From NCBI RefSeq assembly GCF_025244905.1, contig NZ_CP104285.1, positions 1,674,001-1,738,000 of the forward strand: DNA of 64,000 bases. Reading direction: 5' to 3'. Source of the stretch: Enterobacter mori (GTDB taxonomy: Bacteria > Pseudomonadota > Gammaproteobacteria > Enterobacterales > Enterobacteriaceae). Made by a program: the position numbers and the translations under genes. The notes below the pieces were generated by a model. That model saw only the letters and a list, made by a program, of their open reading frames with translations. It made no database searches and was not told the DNA's origin. Numbering within the stretch: the stretch's first letter is position 1; every line of letters starts with the position of its first letter. Below are positions 18,184 to 26,695 of the stretch, piece by piece.

Positions 18184-18248
18184 AAAAGAAAAAAGCCCGT
18201 ACTTTCGTACGAGCTCTCATCTCAAATATGGCGGTGAGGGGGGGGATT
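18184..18248 (-). pseudogene. Truncated tRNA-Ser 3' end with its terminator (duplicate fragment)
   Basis: About 63 bases are identical to 18368-18430: an A-rich stretch, the terminator hairpin (GTACGGGC arm), the spacer, and the last 18 or so bases of tRNA-Ser including CCA and the C-run. After the G/C run the sequence departs from tRNA-Ser into unrelated DNA up to about 18367. Just before it, at 18158-18178, is a T-arm-like string (GGTTCGAATCCCC) without a pairing stem. The whole looks like the scar of tRNA-linked recombination. Confidence 0.75.
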
Positions 18249-18367
18249 GACTCGCTTCGCTCGCCCTGCGGGCAGCCTGTTCGCTGCGCTCTCAGTCTGT
18301 CCAACTGGCTGTCGCCAGTTGTCGAACCCCGGTCGGGGATTCTCATCCCCCCCTTTTCGGAGAAAAT
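18249..18367. other. Non-coding segment between tRNA-Ser fragments
   Basis: About 120 bases with small inverted repeats (for example CAACTGGC / GCCAGTTG around 18302-18320) and another TCGAACCCC string. I see no gene or functional RNA. It separates the truncated tRNA 3' end from the complete tRNA-Ser copy 2. Confidence 0.5.
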
Positions 18368-18372
18368 AAAAG

Positions 18373-18398
18373 AAAAAAGCCCGTACTTTCGTACGAGC
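18373..18398 (-). terminator. Terminator of tRNA-Ser copy 2
   Basis: On the minus strand GCTCGTAC, loop GAAA, GTACGGGC is followed by six U residues, 14 bases past the tRNA CCA. Confidence 0.85.
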
Positions 18399-18412
18399 TC
18401 TCATCTCAAATA

Positions 18413-18500
18413 TGGCGGTGAGGGGGGGATTCGAACCCCCGATACGTTGCCGTATACACACTTTCCAGGCGTGCTCCTTCAGCCACTCGGACACCTCACC
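18413..18500 (-). tRNA. serX: tRNA-Ser (anticodon GGA), copy 2
   Basis: 88 nt with CCA; every arm appears identical to the copy at 15304-15391 (acceptor GGTGAGG, anticodon GGA in CTGGAAA, long variable arm, T loop TTCGAAT). Being next to ghrA, this copy holds the K-12 serX position. The two copies face the same way, 3.1 kb apart, making a direct repeat around the hydrolase-pirin-LysR block. Confidence 0.95.
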
Positions 18501-18732
18501 ATATTGTCATCCCGTTGTCGTCGGGACGGGCGCTAATGTAAGGAAAAGCCGAACTGCCGTCAACCCACTTTTTCAGTAATTTAGCGTGTTTAGACAAACT
18601 TCAAGCAACCTGACTCCTAAATGTGCACAAAGCGTCTCTTTTATCAACAACGCGATTTCCAGATAAATTTGTTATGCTGGCAATCCACTTGAAAATGAAA
18701 ACAAAACAGCGCAATAAAAGGCAGGAATAAAC

Positions 18733-19671
18733 ATGGATATTCTCTTCTATCACCCTACATTTGATACCGCTTACTGGATTGACGCACTTACGGCGGCGCT
18801 GCCCGGCGCACGCGTACGCGAGTGGAAGCGTGGCGATAATGAACATGCCGACTATGCGCTGGTCTGGCACCCGCCGGTTGAGATGCTGCAGGGCCGCAAG
18901 CTGAAGGCGGTTTTCGCCCTGGGCGCGGGTGTTGATTCGATCCTCAGTAAACTGAAAGCGCATCCAGAAATGCTGCCGGAAAATATACCGCTGTTCCGTC
19001 TCGAAGATACCGGAATGGGTCAGCAGATGCAGGAATATGCCGTGAGCCAGGTGCTGCACTGGTTCCGCCGCTTCGACGATTATCAGGCCTTTAAACAGCA
19101 GGCCCACTGGGAGCCGCTGCCGGATTATCGACATGAAGATTTTACCGTCGGGATCCTTGGCGCAGGTGTGCTCGGCTCAAAAGTGGCAGAAGCACTTGCC
19201 CCGTGGGGCTTCCCGCTGCGCTGCTGGAGCCGCAGCCGTAAGGATTATCCGGGCGTTGAGAGTTTTGCCGGAACGGATGAGCTTCCTGCATTCCTGAAAG
19301 GGACACGCGTGCTTATCAACCTGTTGCCGAATACCGCCGAAACGGTGGGCATTATCAATAGCACCCTCCTGAACCAGTTAGCCGCGCAGAGCTATTTAAT
19401 GAACCTTGCTCGCGGGGTCCATGTCGTGGAAGGCGATCTGCTGAAGGCGCTGGACAGCGGAAAGCTAAAAGGCGCCATGCTGGATGTCTATAGCCGTGAG
19501 CCGCTGCCCGCGGAAAGCCCGCTGTGGGCGCACCCGCGCGTGGCGATGACGCCACATGTGGCTGCCGTGACGCGTCCGGCAGAAGCGGTGGCGTATATAT
19601 CGCATACCATCAGCGAAATGGAAAAGGGCAACCCGGTGACCGGACAGGTCGACAGACAACGAGGCTACTAA
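18733..19671 (+). CDS. ghrA: Glyoxylate/hydroxypyruvate reductase A
   Basis: 312 residues, as in E. coli. A D-2-hydroxyacid dehydrogenase: the NAD(P)-binding glycine motif [16 protein letters not shown] lies near residue 140, catalytic Arg is in [12 protein letters not shown], Glu in [16 protein letters not shown], and His in [14 protein letters not shown]. It reduces glyoxylate and hydroxypyruvate with NADPH in the cytoplasm. It starts [31 protein letters not shown] precedes the ATG. A hairpin terminator follows at once. Confidence 0.97.
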   Translation: MDILFYHPTFDTAYWIDALTAALPGARVREWKRGDNEHADYALVWHPPVEMLQGRKLKAVFALGAGVDSILSKLKAHPEMLPENIPLFRLEDTGMGQQMQEYAVSQVLHWFRRFDDYQAFKQQAHWEPLPDYRHEDFTVGILGAGVLGSKVAEALAPWGFPLRCWSRSRKDYPGVESFAGTDELPAFLKGTRVLINLLPNTAETVGIINSTLLNQLAAQSYLMNLARGVHVVEGDLLKALDSGKLKGAMLDVYSREPLPAESPLWAHPRVAMTPHVAAVTRPAEAVAYISHTISEMEKGNPVTGQVDRQRGY

Positions 19672-19674
19672 CGG

Positions 19675-19698
19675 AAACCCGGCGTTCGCCGGGTTTTT
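19675..19698 (+). terminator. ghrA terminator
   Basis: An ACCCGGC / GCCGGGT stem with a GTTC loop is followed by TTTTGC, four bases past the stop. Confidence 0.85.
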
Positions 19699-19755
19699 GC
19701 TAATATTCGCCGCTGATAACTGCTATCCTTTGGAAAAACCGCAGAGGAGAGAAAG

Positions 19756-20493
19756 ATGTATCCCGTAGACCTGCATATGCACACCGTCGCCAGCACCCAC
19801 GCGTATAGTAACCTCCATGATTATATCGCTCAGGCAAAGCTCAAGGGCATCAAGCTTTTTGCGATTACCGATCATGGCCCGGATATGGCGGATGCGCCGC
19901 ATTACTGGCATTTTGTGAATATGCGGATTTGGCCACGTCTGGTGGACGGTATTGGGATACTGCGCGGCATTGAGGCGAACATCAAAAATATCGACGGTGA
20001 GATCGACTGCACCGGCCCAATGGTGACCTCTCTTGACCTTATTCTTGCCGGTTTCCATGAGCCGGTCTTTGCACCTCAGGATAAAGACACCAACACCGCG
20101 GCGATGATTGCCACCATTGCCAGCGGCAATGTGCACATTATTAGCCACCCCGGTAACCCGAAGTATCCGATTGATATTCAGGCTGTCGCGCAGGCGGCAG
20201 CGAAACACCGCGTGGCGCTGGAGATTAACAACTCTTCGTTTGTTCATTCGCGTAAGGGCAGTGAAGCCAACTGTCGCGAAGTGGCTGCCGCCGTGCGTGA
20301 TGCGGGGGGAATGGTGGCGCTGGGGTCCGATTCTCATACCGCGTTTACGCTGGGTGATTTCAGTGAGTGTATGAAAGTATTAAATGACGTTGGTTTCCCG
20401 GAAGCGCAAATCCTGAACGTGACGCCACGCCGCATGCTCGATTTCCTCGAGTCGCGCGGAATGGAACCGATTGCCGAATTTGCCGATCTTTAA
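19756..20493 (+). CDS. ycdX: PHP-domain phosphatase YcdX
   Basis: 245 residues. PHP metal-ligand motifs are visible: DLHMHT (His7, His9), His15 in [31 protein letters not shown], and a C-terminal LGSDSHTAF. Such proteins bind three zinc ions and act as phosphatases; YcdX supports swarming in E. coli, with its physiological substrate unclear. GAGGAGAG precedes the ATG. It forms an operon-like run with ycdY (19 bases) and ycdZ. Confidence 0.96.
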   Translation: MYPVDLHMHTVASTHAYSNLHDYIAQAKLKGIKLFAITDHGPDMADAPHYWHFVNMRIWPRLVDGIGILRGIEANIKNIDGEIDCTGPMVTSLDLILAGFHEPVFAPQDKDTNTAAMIATIASGNVHIISHPGNPKYPIDIQAVAQAAAKHRVALEINNSSFVHSRKGSEANCREVAAAVRDAGGMVALGSDSHTAFTLGDFSECMKVLNDVGFPEAQILNVTPRRMLDFLESRGMEPIAEFADL

Positions 20494-20512
20494 TTGTGTA
20501 ATGGAATAAAAA

Positions 20513-21067
20513 ATGAACGAGTTCTCCATCCTTTGCCGCGTGCTGGGTACGCTCTATTATCGCCAGCCGCAAGACCCGCTGTTGGTTCCGCTTTTCACGC
20601 TGATCCGTGAAGGTAAGCTGGCGCAGAACTGGCCGCTGGAACAGGATGATTTGCTGGAACGTCTGCAAAAAAGCTGCGACATGCAGCAGATTTCAACGGA
20701 TTACAATGCGCTGTTCGTCGGTGAAGAGTGCCGTGTTTCGCCGTACCGTTCTGCCTGGCAGGAAGGGGCGACGGAAGCAGAAGTGCGTGCGTTTCTCTCC
20801 GAGCGCGGGATGCCGCTGAGCGATACGCCAGCCGATCACATCGGTACGCTGCTGCTTGCGGCCTCATGGCTCGAAGACAACGCCGGTGATGACGAGAATG
20901 AAGCCATCGAAACCCTGTTCGACACGTACCTGCTGCCGTGGGTGGGGACGTTCCTGGGTAAAGTCGAAGCCCATGCCACCTCGCCATTCTGGAGAACGCT
21001 GGCACCGCTGACGCGTGATGCGATTGCGGCGATGTGGGATGAGCTCGAAGAAGAAAATGAAGAGTGA
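20513..21067 (+). CDS. ycdY: TorD/DmsD-family chaperone YcdY
   Basis: 184 residues, helical, of the TorD redox-enzyme chaperone family, with the FVGEECRVSPYRSAWQEG block and PADHIGTLLLAASWLED motif. E. coli YcdY activates YcdX by helping zinc insertion, which its position 19 bases behind ycdX supports. Cytoplasmic. It ends DELEEENEE. Confidence 0.95.
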   Translation: MNEFSILCRVLGTLYYRQPQDPLLVPLFTLIREGKLAQNWPLEQDDLLERLQKSCDMQQISTDYNALFVGEECRVSPYRSAWQEGATEAEVRAFLSERGMPLSDTPADHIGTLLLAASWLEDNAGDDENEAIETLFDTYLLPWVGTFLGKVEAHATSPFWRTLAPLTRDAIAAMWDELEEENEE

Positions 21068-21163
21068 TTTTGATCACAAAAATTCTGCAACGATACATTT
21101 CAACTTGCACGTAATGTGCTTTTGATCGCATTTCTATGGCGCGCTTCTGCTAAGATGCGCGCC

Positions 21164-21646
21164 ATGAACATATTACTTTGTATTGCACTGACAACAGGCA
21201 TTCTCTCCGGTATCTGGGGATGGGTAGCCGTGTCTCTCGGATTGCTCAGCTGGGCCGGGTTCCTCGGCTGCACAGCCTATTTCGCCTGCCCGCAGGGCGG
21301 GGTAAAAGGGCTATTCATCTCCGGATGTACCCTGATGAGCGGTGTGATTTGGGCGCTGGTGATCATGAAGGGCAGCGCGCTGGCGCCGCACCTGGAGATT
21401 CTGGGCTATGTCATGACGGGCGTGGTCGCATTTTTAATGTGTGTCCAGGCAAAGCATTTGCTGTTGTCGTTCGTACCGGGAACGTTCATGGGGGCCTGCG
21501 CGACCTTTGCAGGGCAGGGGGACTGGAAGCTGGTCGTTCCCTCGCTGGCACTGGGACTTCTTTTCGGTTATGCCATGAAAAACAGCGGCCTGTGGCTGGC
21601 AGCGCGGCGAGAAAAAGCGCAAAACATCACTGCGGTGAGTGAATAA
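21164..21646 (+). CDS. ycdZ: Inner membrane protein YcdZ (DUF1097)
   Basis: 160 residues from ATG 21164 (MNILLCIALTTGILSGIWGW), matching the start and length of the K-12 protein. The frame is open 16 codons earlier, without support. Four to five membrane helices cover almost the whole chain; the family function is unknown. TAAGAT lies about 8 bases before the ATG, close enough to be a -10 box of a leaderless transcript, but that is speculative. A two-way terminator separates it from the convergent csgG. Confidence 0.9.
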   Translation: MNILLCIALTTGILSGIWGWVAVSLGLLSWAGFLGCTAYFACPQGGVKGLFISGCTLMSGVIWALVIMKGSALAPHLEILGYVMTGVVAFLMCVQAKHLLLSFVPGTFMGACATFAGQGDWKLVVPSLALGLLFGYAMKNSGLWLAARREKAQNITAVSE

Positions 21647-21677
21647 AAAAAGGCGAGACAGGGATCTCGCCTTTTTT
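21645..21677. terminator. Bidirectional terminator, ycdZ/csgG
   Basis: An AGGCGAGA / TCTCGCCT stem is flanked by an A-run on the left and a T-run on the right. It can end ycdZ on plus and csgDEFG on minus. Confidence 0.85.
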
Positions 21678-21689
21678 ATGCGCTTTCGA

Positions 21690-22523
21690 TCAGGATTCCG
21701 GCGGCACCGACATATCGCGGTATTTTACCAGTACCGGGTTTTGCGCCTCTGATTTGTTCTGCAGATCCCACAGCCCGCGATCGATACCATCGTTAATCAG
21801 GAAGATCACCCCGGTTTCGATAGCCGACATCAGACACAACATCACCGGTTCGTTAGAGGTATACCCAATTTCACCCTCCAGCAAACGCTGATAGTCGATA
21901 AAGCGGAATACCCCGGCCTGAACTTCATACGAGAGAATGGTTTTGCTGGTGTTCACGGAGGATAAGATCTCACCCGTGCTCACGTTAACCACGCGCAGGT
22001 TGACGGCAATCTGGTCGAGTTGATACTGGGTGTCAGCACCGATACCGAAGTAACGCGCGCCAGCCCCCCCCGATTTCACGTTACTTTCGTAACCAATAAT
22101 CGAGCCTTCCACCATGATATTGGCCGCGGTAAGCGACTGAAGTGGCATACGATTATTCACGCCAACGGTTCCATTTTCCTGTGCGGCGCGGATGATTTTT
22201 CGTTCATTCAGCAGGTTTTGCAATCCCTGGCGTTCCAGGGGGATAAACCAGCGTGAATCCTTCAGGGCAGTGACCAGCATGGCGGTTGCACTCTGCGGCA
22301 CGGCCGTAGAGAAGTTACTTGCCGGATACGGTTTGAACTGTCCTGTTTCATCCTGAATGTTATAGACCGAGACAAATATCTTACCGGTTGGTGTCGGCAG
22401 ATGGGTTAAATCGCGGTAGCTTTGTGCCCGAGGCATTAATGTTGGCTTAGCGGCTTCTTTGGGGGGAGCAGTTAAACAACCGCTCAATAAGCACACTGCA
22501 ACAATGATCAAAAAGCGCTGCAT
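21690..22523 (-). CDS. csgG: Curli secretion channel lipoprotein CsgG
   Basis: 277 residues, the E. coli length. Lipobox LLSGC (MQRFLIIVAVCLLSGCLT). It forms the nonameric outer-membrane pore that exports CsgA and CsgB. The conserved constriction region NFSTAVPQSATAMLVTALKDS and the barrel segments are present. It is the last gene of csgDEFG. Confidence 0.97.
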   Translation of the reverse strand: MQRFLIIVAVCLLSGCLTAPPKEAAKPTLMPRAQSYRDLTHLPTPTGKIFVSVYNIQDETGQFKPYPASNFSTAVPQSATAMLVTALKDSRWFIPLERQGLQNLLNERKIIRAAQENGTVGVNNRMPLQSLTAANIMVEGSIIGYESNVKSGGAGARYFGIGADTQYQLDQIAVNLRVVNVSTGEILSSVNTSKTILSYEVQAGVFRFIDYQRLLEGEIGYTSNEPVMLCLMSAIETGVIFLINDGIDRGLWDLQNKSEAQNPVLVKYRDMSVPPES

Positions 22524-22549
22524 GATAATTGTCCTTATTTTGAGGTTGT

Positions 22550-22966
22550 TTAAAAATCAGTCGAACTGGTTTGCAAACCCGACACCTGGATTGTCGATGT
22601 TTTTCCGGTTTTGCGATCCGTTACGTTCAACTGAAGCTGCCCATCTTTGTTGGCGATATCGACAATAAAGTCGTTAGTCACCATGCGGCCGGGTTTACCG
22701 GTATTAATATTGGTTAGTAAGCCACCTAATATTTGCGACTGGATGGCCTGGGTGAAGTTATCCAGCGCTGACGGGGTTTCGATACCGAAATCGTCGTCAA
22801 AGCTTGGGTCTTTGTAAGAGTTTTGAGCCTGGGCTTCGTTAAGCATGAATGCCCCGTTGTTCGGGTTGCCGCCAAAATTAGGGTTGCGGAACTGGAAGGT
22901 CATATTCCCGGCCCAGCTTAGTGGTGCAATGAGCATTAACGAAATCACTGTGTGTGCGAGACGCAT
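22550..22966 (-). CDS. csgF: Curli assembly factor CsgF
   Basis: 138 residues with a signal peptide (about 1-19, ending PLSWA). The mature start [21 protein letters not shown] is the CsgG-binding segment. It sits on the outer face of CsgG and couples secretion to CsgB nucleation. It ends [11 protein letters not shown], as in E. coli. It is 26 bases from csgG and from csgE. Confidence 0.97.
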   Translation of the reverse strand: MRLAHTVISLMLIAPLSWAGNMTFQFRNPNFGGNPNNGAFMLNEAQAQNSYKDPSFDDDFGIETPSALDNFTQAIQSQILGGLLTNINTGKPGRMVTNDFIVDIANKDGQLQLNVTDRKTGKTSTIQVSGLQTSSTDF

Positions 22967-22992
22967 TACAGCCTCCGAAATAAGTATCGTTG

Positions 22993-23382
22993 CTAGAACT
23001 CATCTTTTGCTAAATCGCCTGTACTCAGCAGGGCTTTATCTAACTGCAGACGATTAATAGCTTCTTCTGTTTGTGCCAGGGCAAAAGCGACGTTCTGATC
23101 GAAGTCTCTTTTGGTGGGGAACAGGAAGGTCTGGTAAATAACATCCTGATTGGCTGTTATTGTGATCCAGCTTCCCCACCGCGCACTGGGCCGTTCGTTG
23201 ATTGTTAAGTTACCGGTGTAGTCACTTTCCCATTTATCGCTGAAGGCTCGGTAGAAATCGTGCCCAATGGATGTAACGGTGTGGTCGGTTAACAATCCGG
23301 GAACCTCAACTTCCACTGCCTGGAGGTTCCCGGCCGCAAGCAGGAAACCTGCTGCAGCAATCCAACTCAACGTGCGTTTCAT
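22993..23382 (-). CDS. csgE: Curli secretion specificity factor CsgE
   Basis: 129 residues. A signal peptide ([22 protein letters not shown]) is followed by a mature domain [25 protein letters not shown] typical of CsgE. It is periplasmic, caps the CsgG channel and selects curli subunits. It starts four bases after csgD. Confidence 0.97.
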   Translation of the reverse strand: MKRTLSWIAAAGFLLAAGNLQAVEVEVPGLLTDHTVTSIGHDFYRAFSDKWESDYTGNLTINERPSARWGSWITITANQDVIYQTFLFPTKRDFDQNVAFALAQTEEAINRLQLDKALLSTGDLAKDEF

Positions 23383-23386
23383 GCTA

Positions 23387-24037
23387 TTAACGCCTGAGGT
23401 TATCGTTTGCCCATGAAACTGCCTGAGTCCGGTTTTTAACAGCTATCTTCTTGAAAAGATTATAAAGATGCGTCTTGACCGTATTTTCGCTGATAAATAA
23501 CGAACGGGCGATTTCAATGTTTGAAGCACCAATGCGCAACTTGTTCAGGATCTCTTTCTCACGATGCGTCAGCAGTGCAGACTCTGTACTGTTGTAGCGA
23601 TAATTTCCGGAGTGTGTAATGAGGTAGCTGGCAAGCTTTTGCGAGAAATAGCATTCGCCTCGCAATATGCCCTGCAAGCCTTCCACAACACGATTCTCTT
23701 CTTCAGTGACGTAGAACACGCCATTGATATGCGGCCAGCTTTCAATATCTCTAAAAGGATACTCATCAGGGGTATTCAATAATAACACGCGGATATTATT
23801 GTTTTTCCTGCTTAAGTTATCTTGCCAGTAATGGATCAGCTTTTTATCCGCTTCCATCATATCGAGAAGAATGATACTGCCAGGTGCAATGTCATCAAAA
23901 GAACGTTGAATATTATGCAATTTCCCGTTCAATGAAAGAGATTGCTTTAAATGCTGCAATAATGCTGTCGCTTGTAAAGAAGGTTTGGTGATCAACAATA
24001 ATGTATGACCATGTAAACTATGGACTTCATTAAACAT
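23387..24037 (-). CDS. csgD: Master biofilm regulator CsgD (LuxR/FixJ type)
   Basis: 216 residues. The N-terminal receiver-like domain (about 1-145) lacks the usual acidic phosphorylation pocket in full. The C-terminal LuxR helix-turn-helix ([43 protein letters not shown]) runs about 150-210. It activates csgBAC and cellulose/c-di-GMP genes. It is the first gene of csgDEFG, behind the long AT-rich intergenic region shared with csgB. Confidence 0.97.
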   Translation of the reverse strand: MFNEVHSLHGHTLLLITKPSLQATALLQHLKQSLSLNGKLHNIQRSFDDIAPGSIILLDMMEADKKLIHYWQDNLSRKNNNIRVLLLNTPDEYPFRDIESWPHINGVFYVTEEENRVVEGLQGILRGECYFSQKLASYLITHSGNYRYNSTESALLTHREKEILNKLRIGASNIEIARSLFISENTVKTHLYNLFKKIAVKNRTQAVSWANDNLRR

Positions 24038-24795
24038 GATGAAACCCCACTTTATTTATGACACCTGGCAGCTATCCCTTTTTAATAGATAAGGAATACC
24101 AGAAGCACTGACAGATGTGGCACTGCTGTGTGTAGAATCAAACCATTCCTCCAGAGGAGGATGGAAATAAAAATAAAATGACTTACTACTGTTTTCAATC
24201 TAGCTATTACAAACGTTAAAGCAAGTGTTAATCATGTAACTAAATGTAAAATTCAATATTAAATTGTGTATTTGGAGTAATAAATTAGTTTTTGTTTAAG
24301 ATAAAAGTTGTACATGAGAATAACACTGCACACATTTTAAAAATCATACAAATAATTTTAACTTCATGAAAAATAGGTTGATTTATAATTCTAACCTCAC
24401 CGGTGAAAGGTATGAGATACATAAGAAAACTAAGCCTTCTCTCATCAGGGCATTCCTTCTTAAGAAAACTCGCTCTGTGTGACAAGGTTTTCAAATTGTC
24501 TCGCTCAGGTGTGGTGAAGCCAGGTCGCGTAAGGCTGGACAAGAAACCTGCCATTGTACAGCATCGGCGAGAGACGATTTTTTTTCTCCCGCTAAACCTA
24601 ACGTCTGTCAGCGTATTTTTACCGGAATTAATACTTTGAGGTGAAGTCATTAATTAAAATAAGCCGCGCGGGTGAGATATTTAAATTGTTTCGGCGGACA
24701 TACTCTTTTTCGTAACGCGGCGTTAACAACAAAACGATTCGCGTTTATGCATGAAGAGACGTTATTTTGTGTATAGCCAGGTCCAGGGTGACAAC
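24038..24795. promoter_or_regulatory. csgD-csgB divergent regulatory region
   Basis: About 760 bp without a convincing gene, clearly more AT-rich than its surroundings. That fits the known heavy H-NS, IHF, OmpR and RpoS control of this locus in E. coli. The right end carries a CsgD-type site and the csgB promoter zone (CATACT-like -10 at about 24698). An antisense frame at 24285-24650 shows no family features and I do not call it. Individual OmpR, IHF or CpxR sites were not assigned. Confidence 0.7.
24669..24679 (+). promoter_or_regulatory. CsgD-binding site upstream of csgBAC
   Basis: CGGGTGAGATA fits the CsgD consensus CGGGKGAGNKA at nearly every position, with the same surroundings as the K-12 csgB promoter (CGCGCGGGTGAG, then GGACATACT, then CGTAACGC). 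It is about 120 bp before csgB. Confidence 0.8.
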
Positions 24796-25251
24796 ATGAA
24801 AAACAGAACGTTATTTATGATGTTTACATTACTGGGTGTGCCTGGATTTGTAACCGCAGGCGGTTCGGACTTAGCCGGTTCTGAATATAATTTTGCGGTT
24901 AATGAATTAAGTAAGTCTTCCTATAATCAGGCAGCCATTATTGGTCAACAAGGTGCAGGTAATAATACTGATATTCGTCAGGATGGTTCTAAATTACTGT
25001 CCGTTGTCTCTCAGGAGGGTGGAGGCAATAGAGCGAAGGTTGATCAATCAGGAACATACAATCTTGCTTATATCGATCAGGATGGAAACGGTAATGACGC
25101 GAGTATTAAGCAAGAAGCGTTTGGTAATACCGCAATGATTATCCAAAAAGGGTCGGCTAACAGAGCGAGTATTACGCAGTATGGTACGCAGAAAACAGCA
25201 GTTGTAGTGCAGAGACAGTCACAAATGGCCATTCGCGTTATTCAACGTTAG
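24796..25251 (+). CDS. csgB: Curli nucleator CsgB
   Basis: 151 residues from ATG 24796 (MKNRTLFMMFTLLGVPG), the K-12 start; the frame opens 15 codons earlier without support. After the signal peptide come five imperfect curlin repeats of about 22 residues (SSYNQAAIIGQQGAGNNTDIRQ, then similar units) and the Arg-rich tail VVQRQSQMAIRVIQR needed for cell attachment. It nucleates CsgA on the outer surface. Confidence 0.97.
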   Translation: MKNRTLFMMFTLLGVPGFVTAGGSDLAGSEYNFAVNELSKSSYNQAAIIGQQGAGNNTDIRQDGSKLLSVVSQEGGGNRAKVDQSGTYNLAYIDQDGNGNDASIKQEAFGNTAMIIQKGSANRASITQYGTQKTAVVVQRQSQMAIRVIQR

Positions 25252-25290
25252 GGCGTTGTGGCGACTTAATCAATCCGATGGGGGTTTACC

Positions 25291-25740
25291 ATGAAACTTT
25301 TTAAAGTGGCAGCAATTGCAGCAATCATCGTTTCTGGCAGTGCTTTCGCAGGTGCGGTACCTCAGTTTGGCGGTGGTCATGGCCACGGTGGCGGTAATAG
25401 TGGCCCTGACTCAACCCTGAGCATTTACCAGTATGGTGGCGGCAACTCTGCGCTTGCTCTGCAAACGGATGCCAGAGATTCTGATCTGACCATTACCCAA
25501 CATGGCGGCGGTAACGGCGCTGATGTTGGACAAGGTTCTGATGATAGCAGCATCGATCTGCTGCAAAAAGGCTTTGGTAACAGCGCAACCATTGACCAGT
25601 GGAACAGCAAAGACTCCGTTATCAACGTCAAACAGTTTGGCGGCGGCAACGGCGCGGCAGTGGACCAGACAGCATCTGGATCAACTGTTACCGTCCATCA
25701 GGTCGGCTTTGGCAACAATGCGACCGCACATCAGTACTGA
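25291..25740 (+). CDS. csgA: Major curlin subunit CsgA
   Basis: 149 residues. Signal peptide 1-20; an N-terminal secretion segment GAVPQFGGGHGHGGGNSGPD follows. Then come five curlin repeats, S-X5-Q-X4-N-X5-Q, at about 41-58, 64-81, 86-103, 109-126 and 131-148. The Gln/Asn ladder residues are in place (e.g. SIYQYGGGNSALALQ). It polymerises to amyloid fibres outside the cell. It is preceded by csgB with a 39-base gap and followed by a strong terminator that lies before csgC. Confidence 0.98.
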   Translation: MKLFKVAAIAAIIVSGSAFAGAVPQFGGGHGHGGGNSGPDSTLSIYQYGGGNSALALQTDARDSDLTITQHGGGNGADVGQGSDDSSIDLLQKGFGNSATIDQWNSKDSVINVKQFGGGNGAAVDQTASGSTVTVHQVGFGNNATAHQY

Positions 25741-25763
25741 TTTCAAATCTGTGCTACAAAAAA

Positions 25764-25788
25764 ACAGGGCATTTGCCCTGTTTTTTTT
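25764..25788 (+). terminator. Terminator between csgA and csgC
   Basis: An ACAGGGC / GCCCTGT stem with an ATTT loop and an eight-T run. csgC follows only 12 bases later, so its expression probably needs read-through or a separate promoter. Confidence 0.85.
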
Positions 25789-25800
25789 CGGGAGTTCATC

Positions 25801-26133
25801 ATGAATACGTTAATACTCCTTGCTGCGCTTTCCAGCCAAATAACCTTTAAAACATCGCAGCAGGGAAATATGACCACCATTATTCCTCAGGTCACCCTGA
25901 CGCACGCGTGTGATTGCCAGGTTCAAATTTTGTCCGTTCGCCAGGGGGAGGGAGGACAAAGTACCTCACGCCAGCAAAACACCTTCTCTATACCCGCTAA
26001 TCAGACGATTGATTTAATGAGATTGAGTTTAAATATTGGCACAGGGGATACGGTGAAAATTACGGTCACCGTCTCTGACGGAAAATCGCTGCATTTATCA
26101 CAACAATGGTCGCCGGCAGAGCGCTCGCTTTAA
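25801..26133 (+). CDS. csgC: Curli anti-amyloid chaperone CsgC
   Basis: 110 residues, the E. coli length. A short export signal (MNTLILLAALSS) is followed by an immunoglobulin-like beta domain carrying a CXC pair (HACDCQVQIL). In E. coli CsgC is a periplasmic protein that stops CsgA polymerising early. GGGAG lies seven bases before the ATG, directly after the terminator T-run. Confidence 0.95.
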   Translation: MNTLILLAALSSQITFKTSQQGNMTTIIPQVTLTHACDCQVQILSVRQGEGGQSTSRQQNTFSIPANQTIDLMRLSLNIGTGDTVKITVTVSDGKSLHLSQQWSPAERSL

Positions 26134-26297
26134 TCATTCACAAAATCAATGGTTTGGGAATGTGGCGGGAGTTGAAAGGTGTAACTATGATGTTATCAGG
26201 AGCTGAACATGTTTCGCTGTTCAATTACCTGATATCGCGTTGTCATACTGGAGCGCTTTTACCCCTCAAGGATGATTTATTTTGAGGAGTACAACTT

Positions 26298-26618
26298 GTG
26301 ACCAAATCTACCGCTCTGCTCATCTCAGGTTTTAGCCTGATCGCCTCGGTTTATATGACACCCGCATTTTCAGCAACGATTGTTGAAGGCGGTGTTATCC
26401 ATTTCCGTGGTGCCATTGTTGCCGATCCCTGTGAGATTACCCCTCAACATCGTCAGTTTGTGATGTCCTGCCCCGAAAATAACCGTATTCAGACCCGAAC
26501 GGTCAGCTATGAGGATGCACTGAATGGGCGCTCGGCCTATCCAGGGCTGACAACCGTGAGTATGCAGTATCTCAATCCTGAAAAAACGCTGGCCGTTGTT
26601 AAGGTGGAATATCGCTAG
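26298..26618 (+). CDS. ymdA: YmdA, secreted fimbrial-like small protein
   Basis: 106 residues, starting at GTG with GAGGAG eight bases upstream. A signal peptide (MTKSTALLISGFSLIASVYMTPAFSA) is followed by IVEGGVIHFRGAIVADPCEITPQ, which resembles the start of type 1 fimbrial subunits, and a second Cys (MSCPENN). It is too short for a complete pilin. It is between csgC and ymdB as in K-12; its role is unknown. The 164 bases before it hold no other gene. Confidence 0.85.
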   Translation: MTKSTALLISGFSLIASVYMTPAFSATIVEGGVIHFRGAIVADPCEITPQHRQFVMSCPENNRIQTRTVSYEDALNGRSAYPGLTTVSMQYLNPEKTLAVVKVEYR

Positions 26619-26695
26619 CCGTTTTAAACGATAGTTTTTTCTGACCCTCCCCTCTGCGATACACTTAAGAAAAAGGCGGGTAGCAGGGGGAATGT

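Noticed and set aside
24285..24650. 121-codon minus-strand frame in the csgD-csgB gap
   Set aside because: Composition resembles random AT-rich DNA, no recognisable domain, and it lies in a known long regulatory region. Transcription data could change this.
25291..25740. Tandem repeats in csgA considered as a CRISPR or DNA repeat array
   Set aside because: The repeats are coding curlin units of variable DNA sequence, not identical repeats with spacers. No CRISPR array was found in the window.
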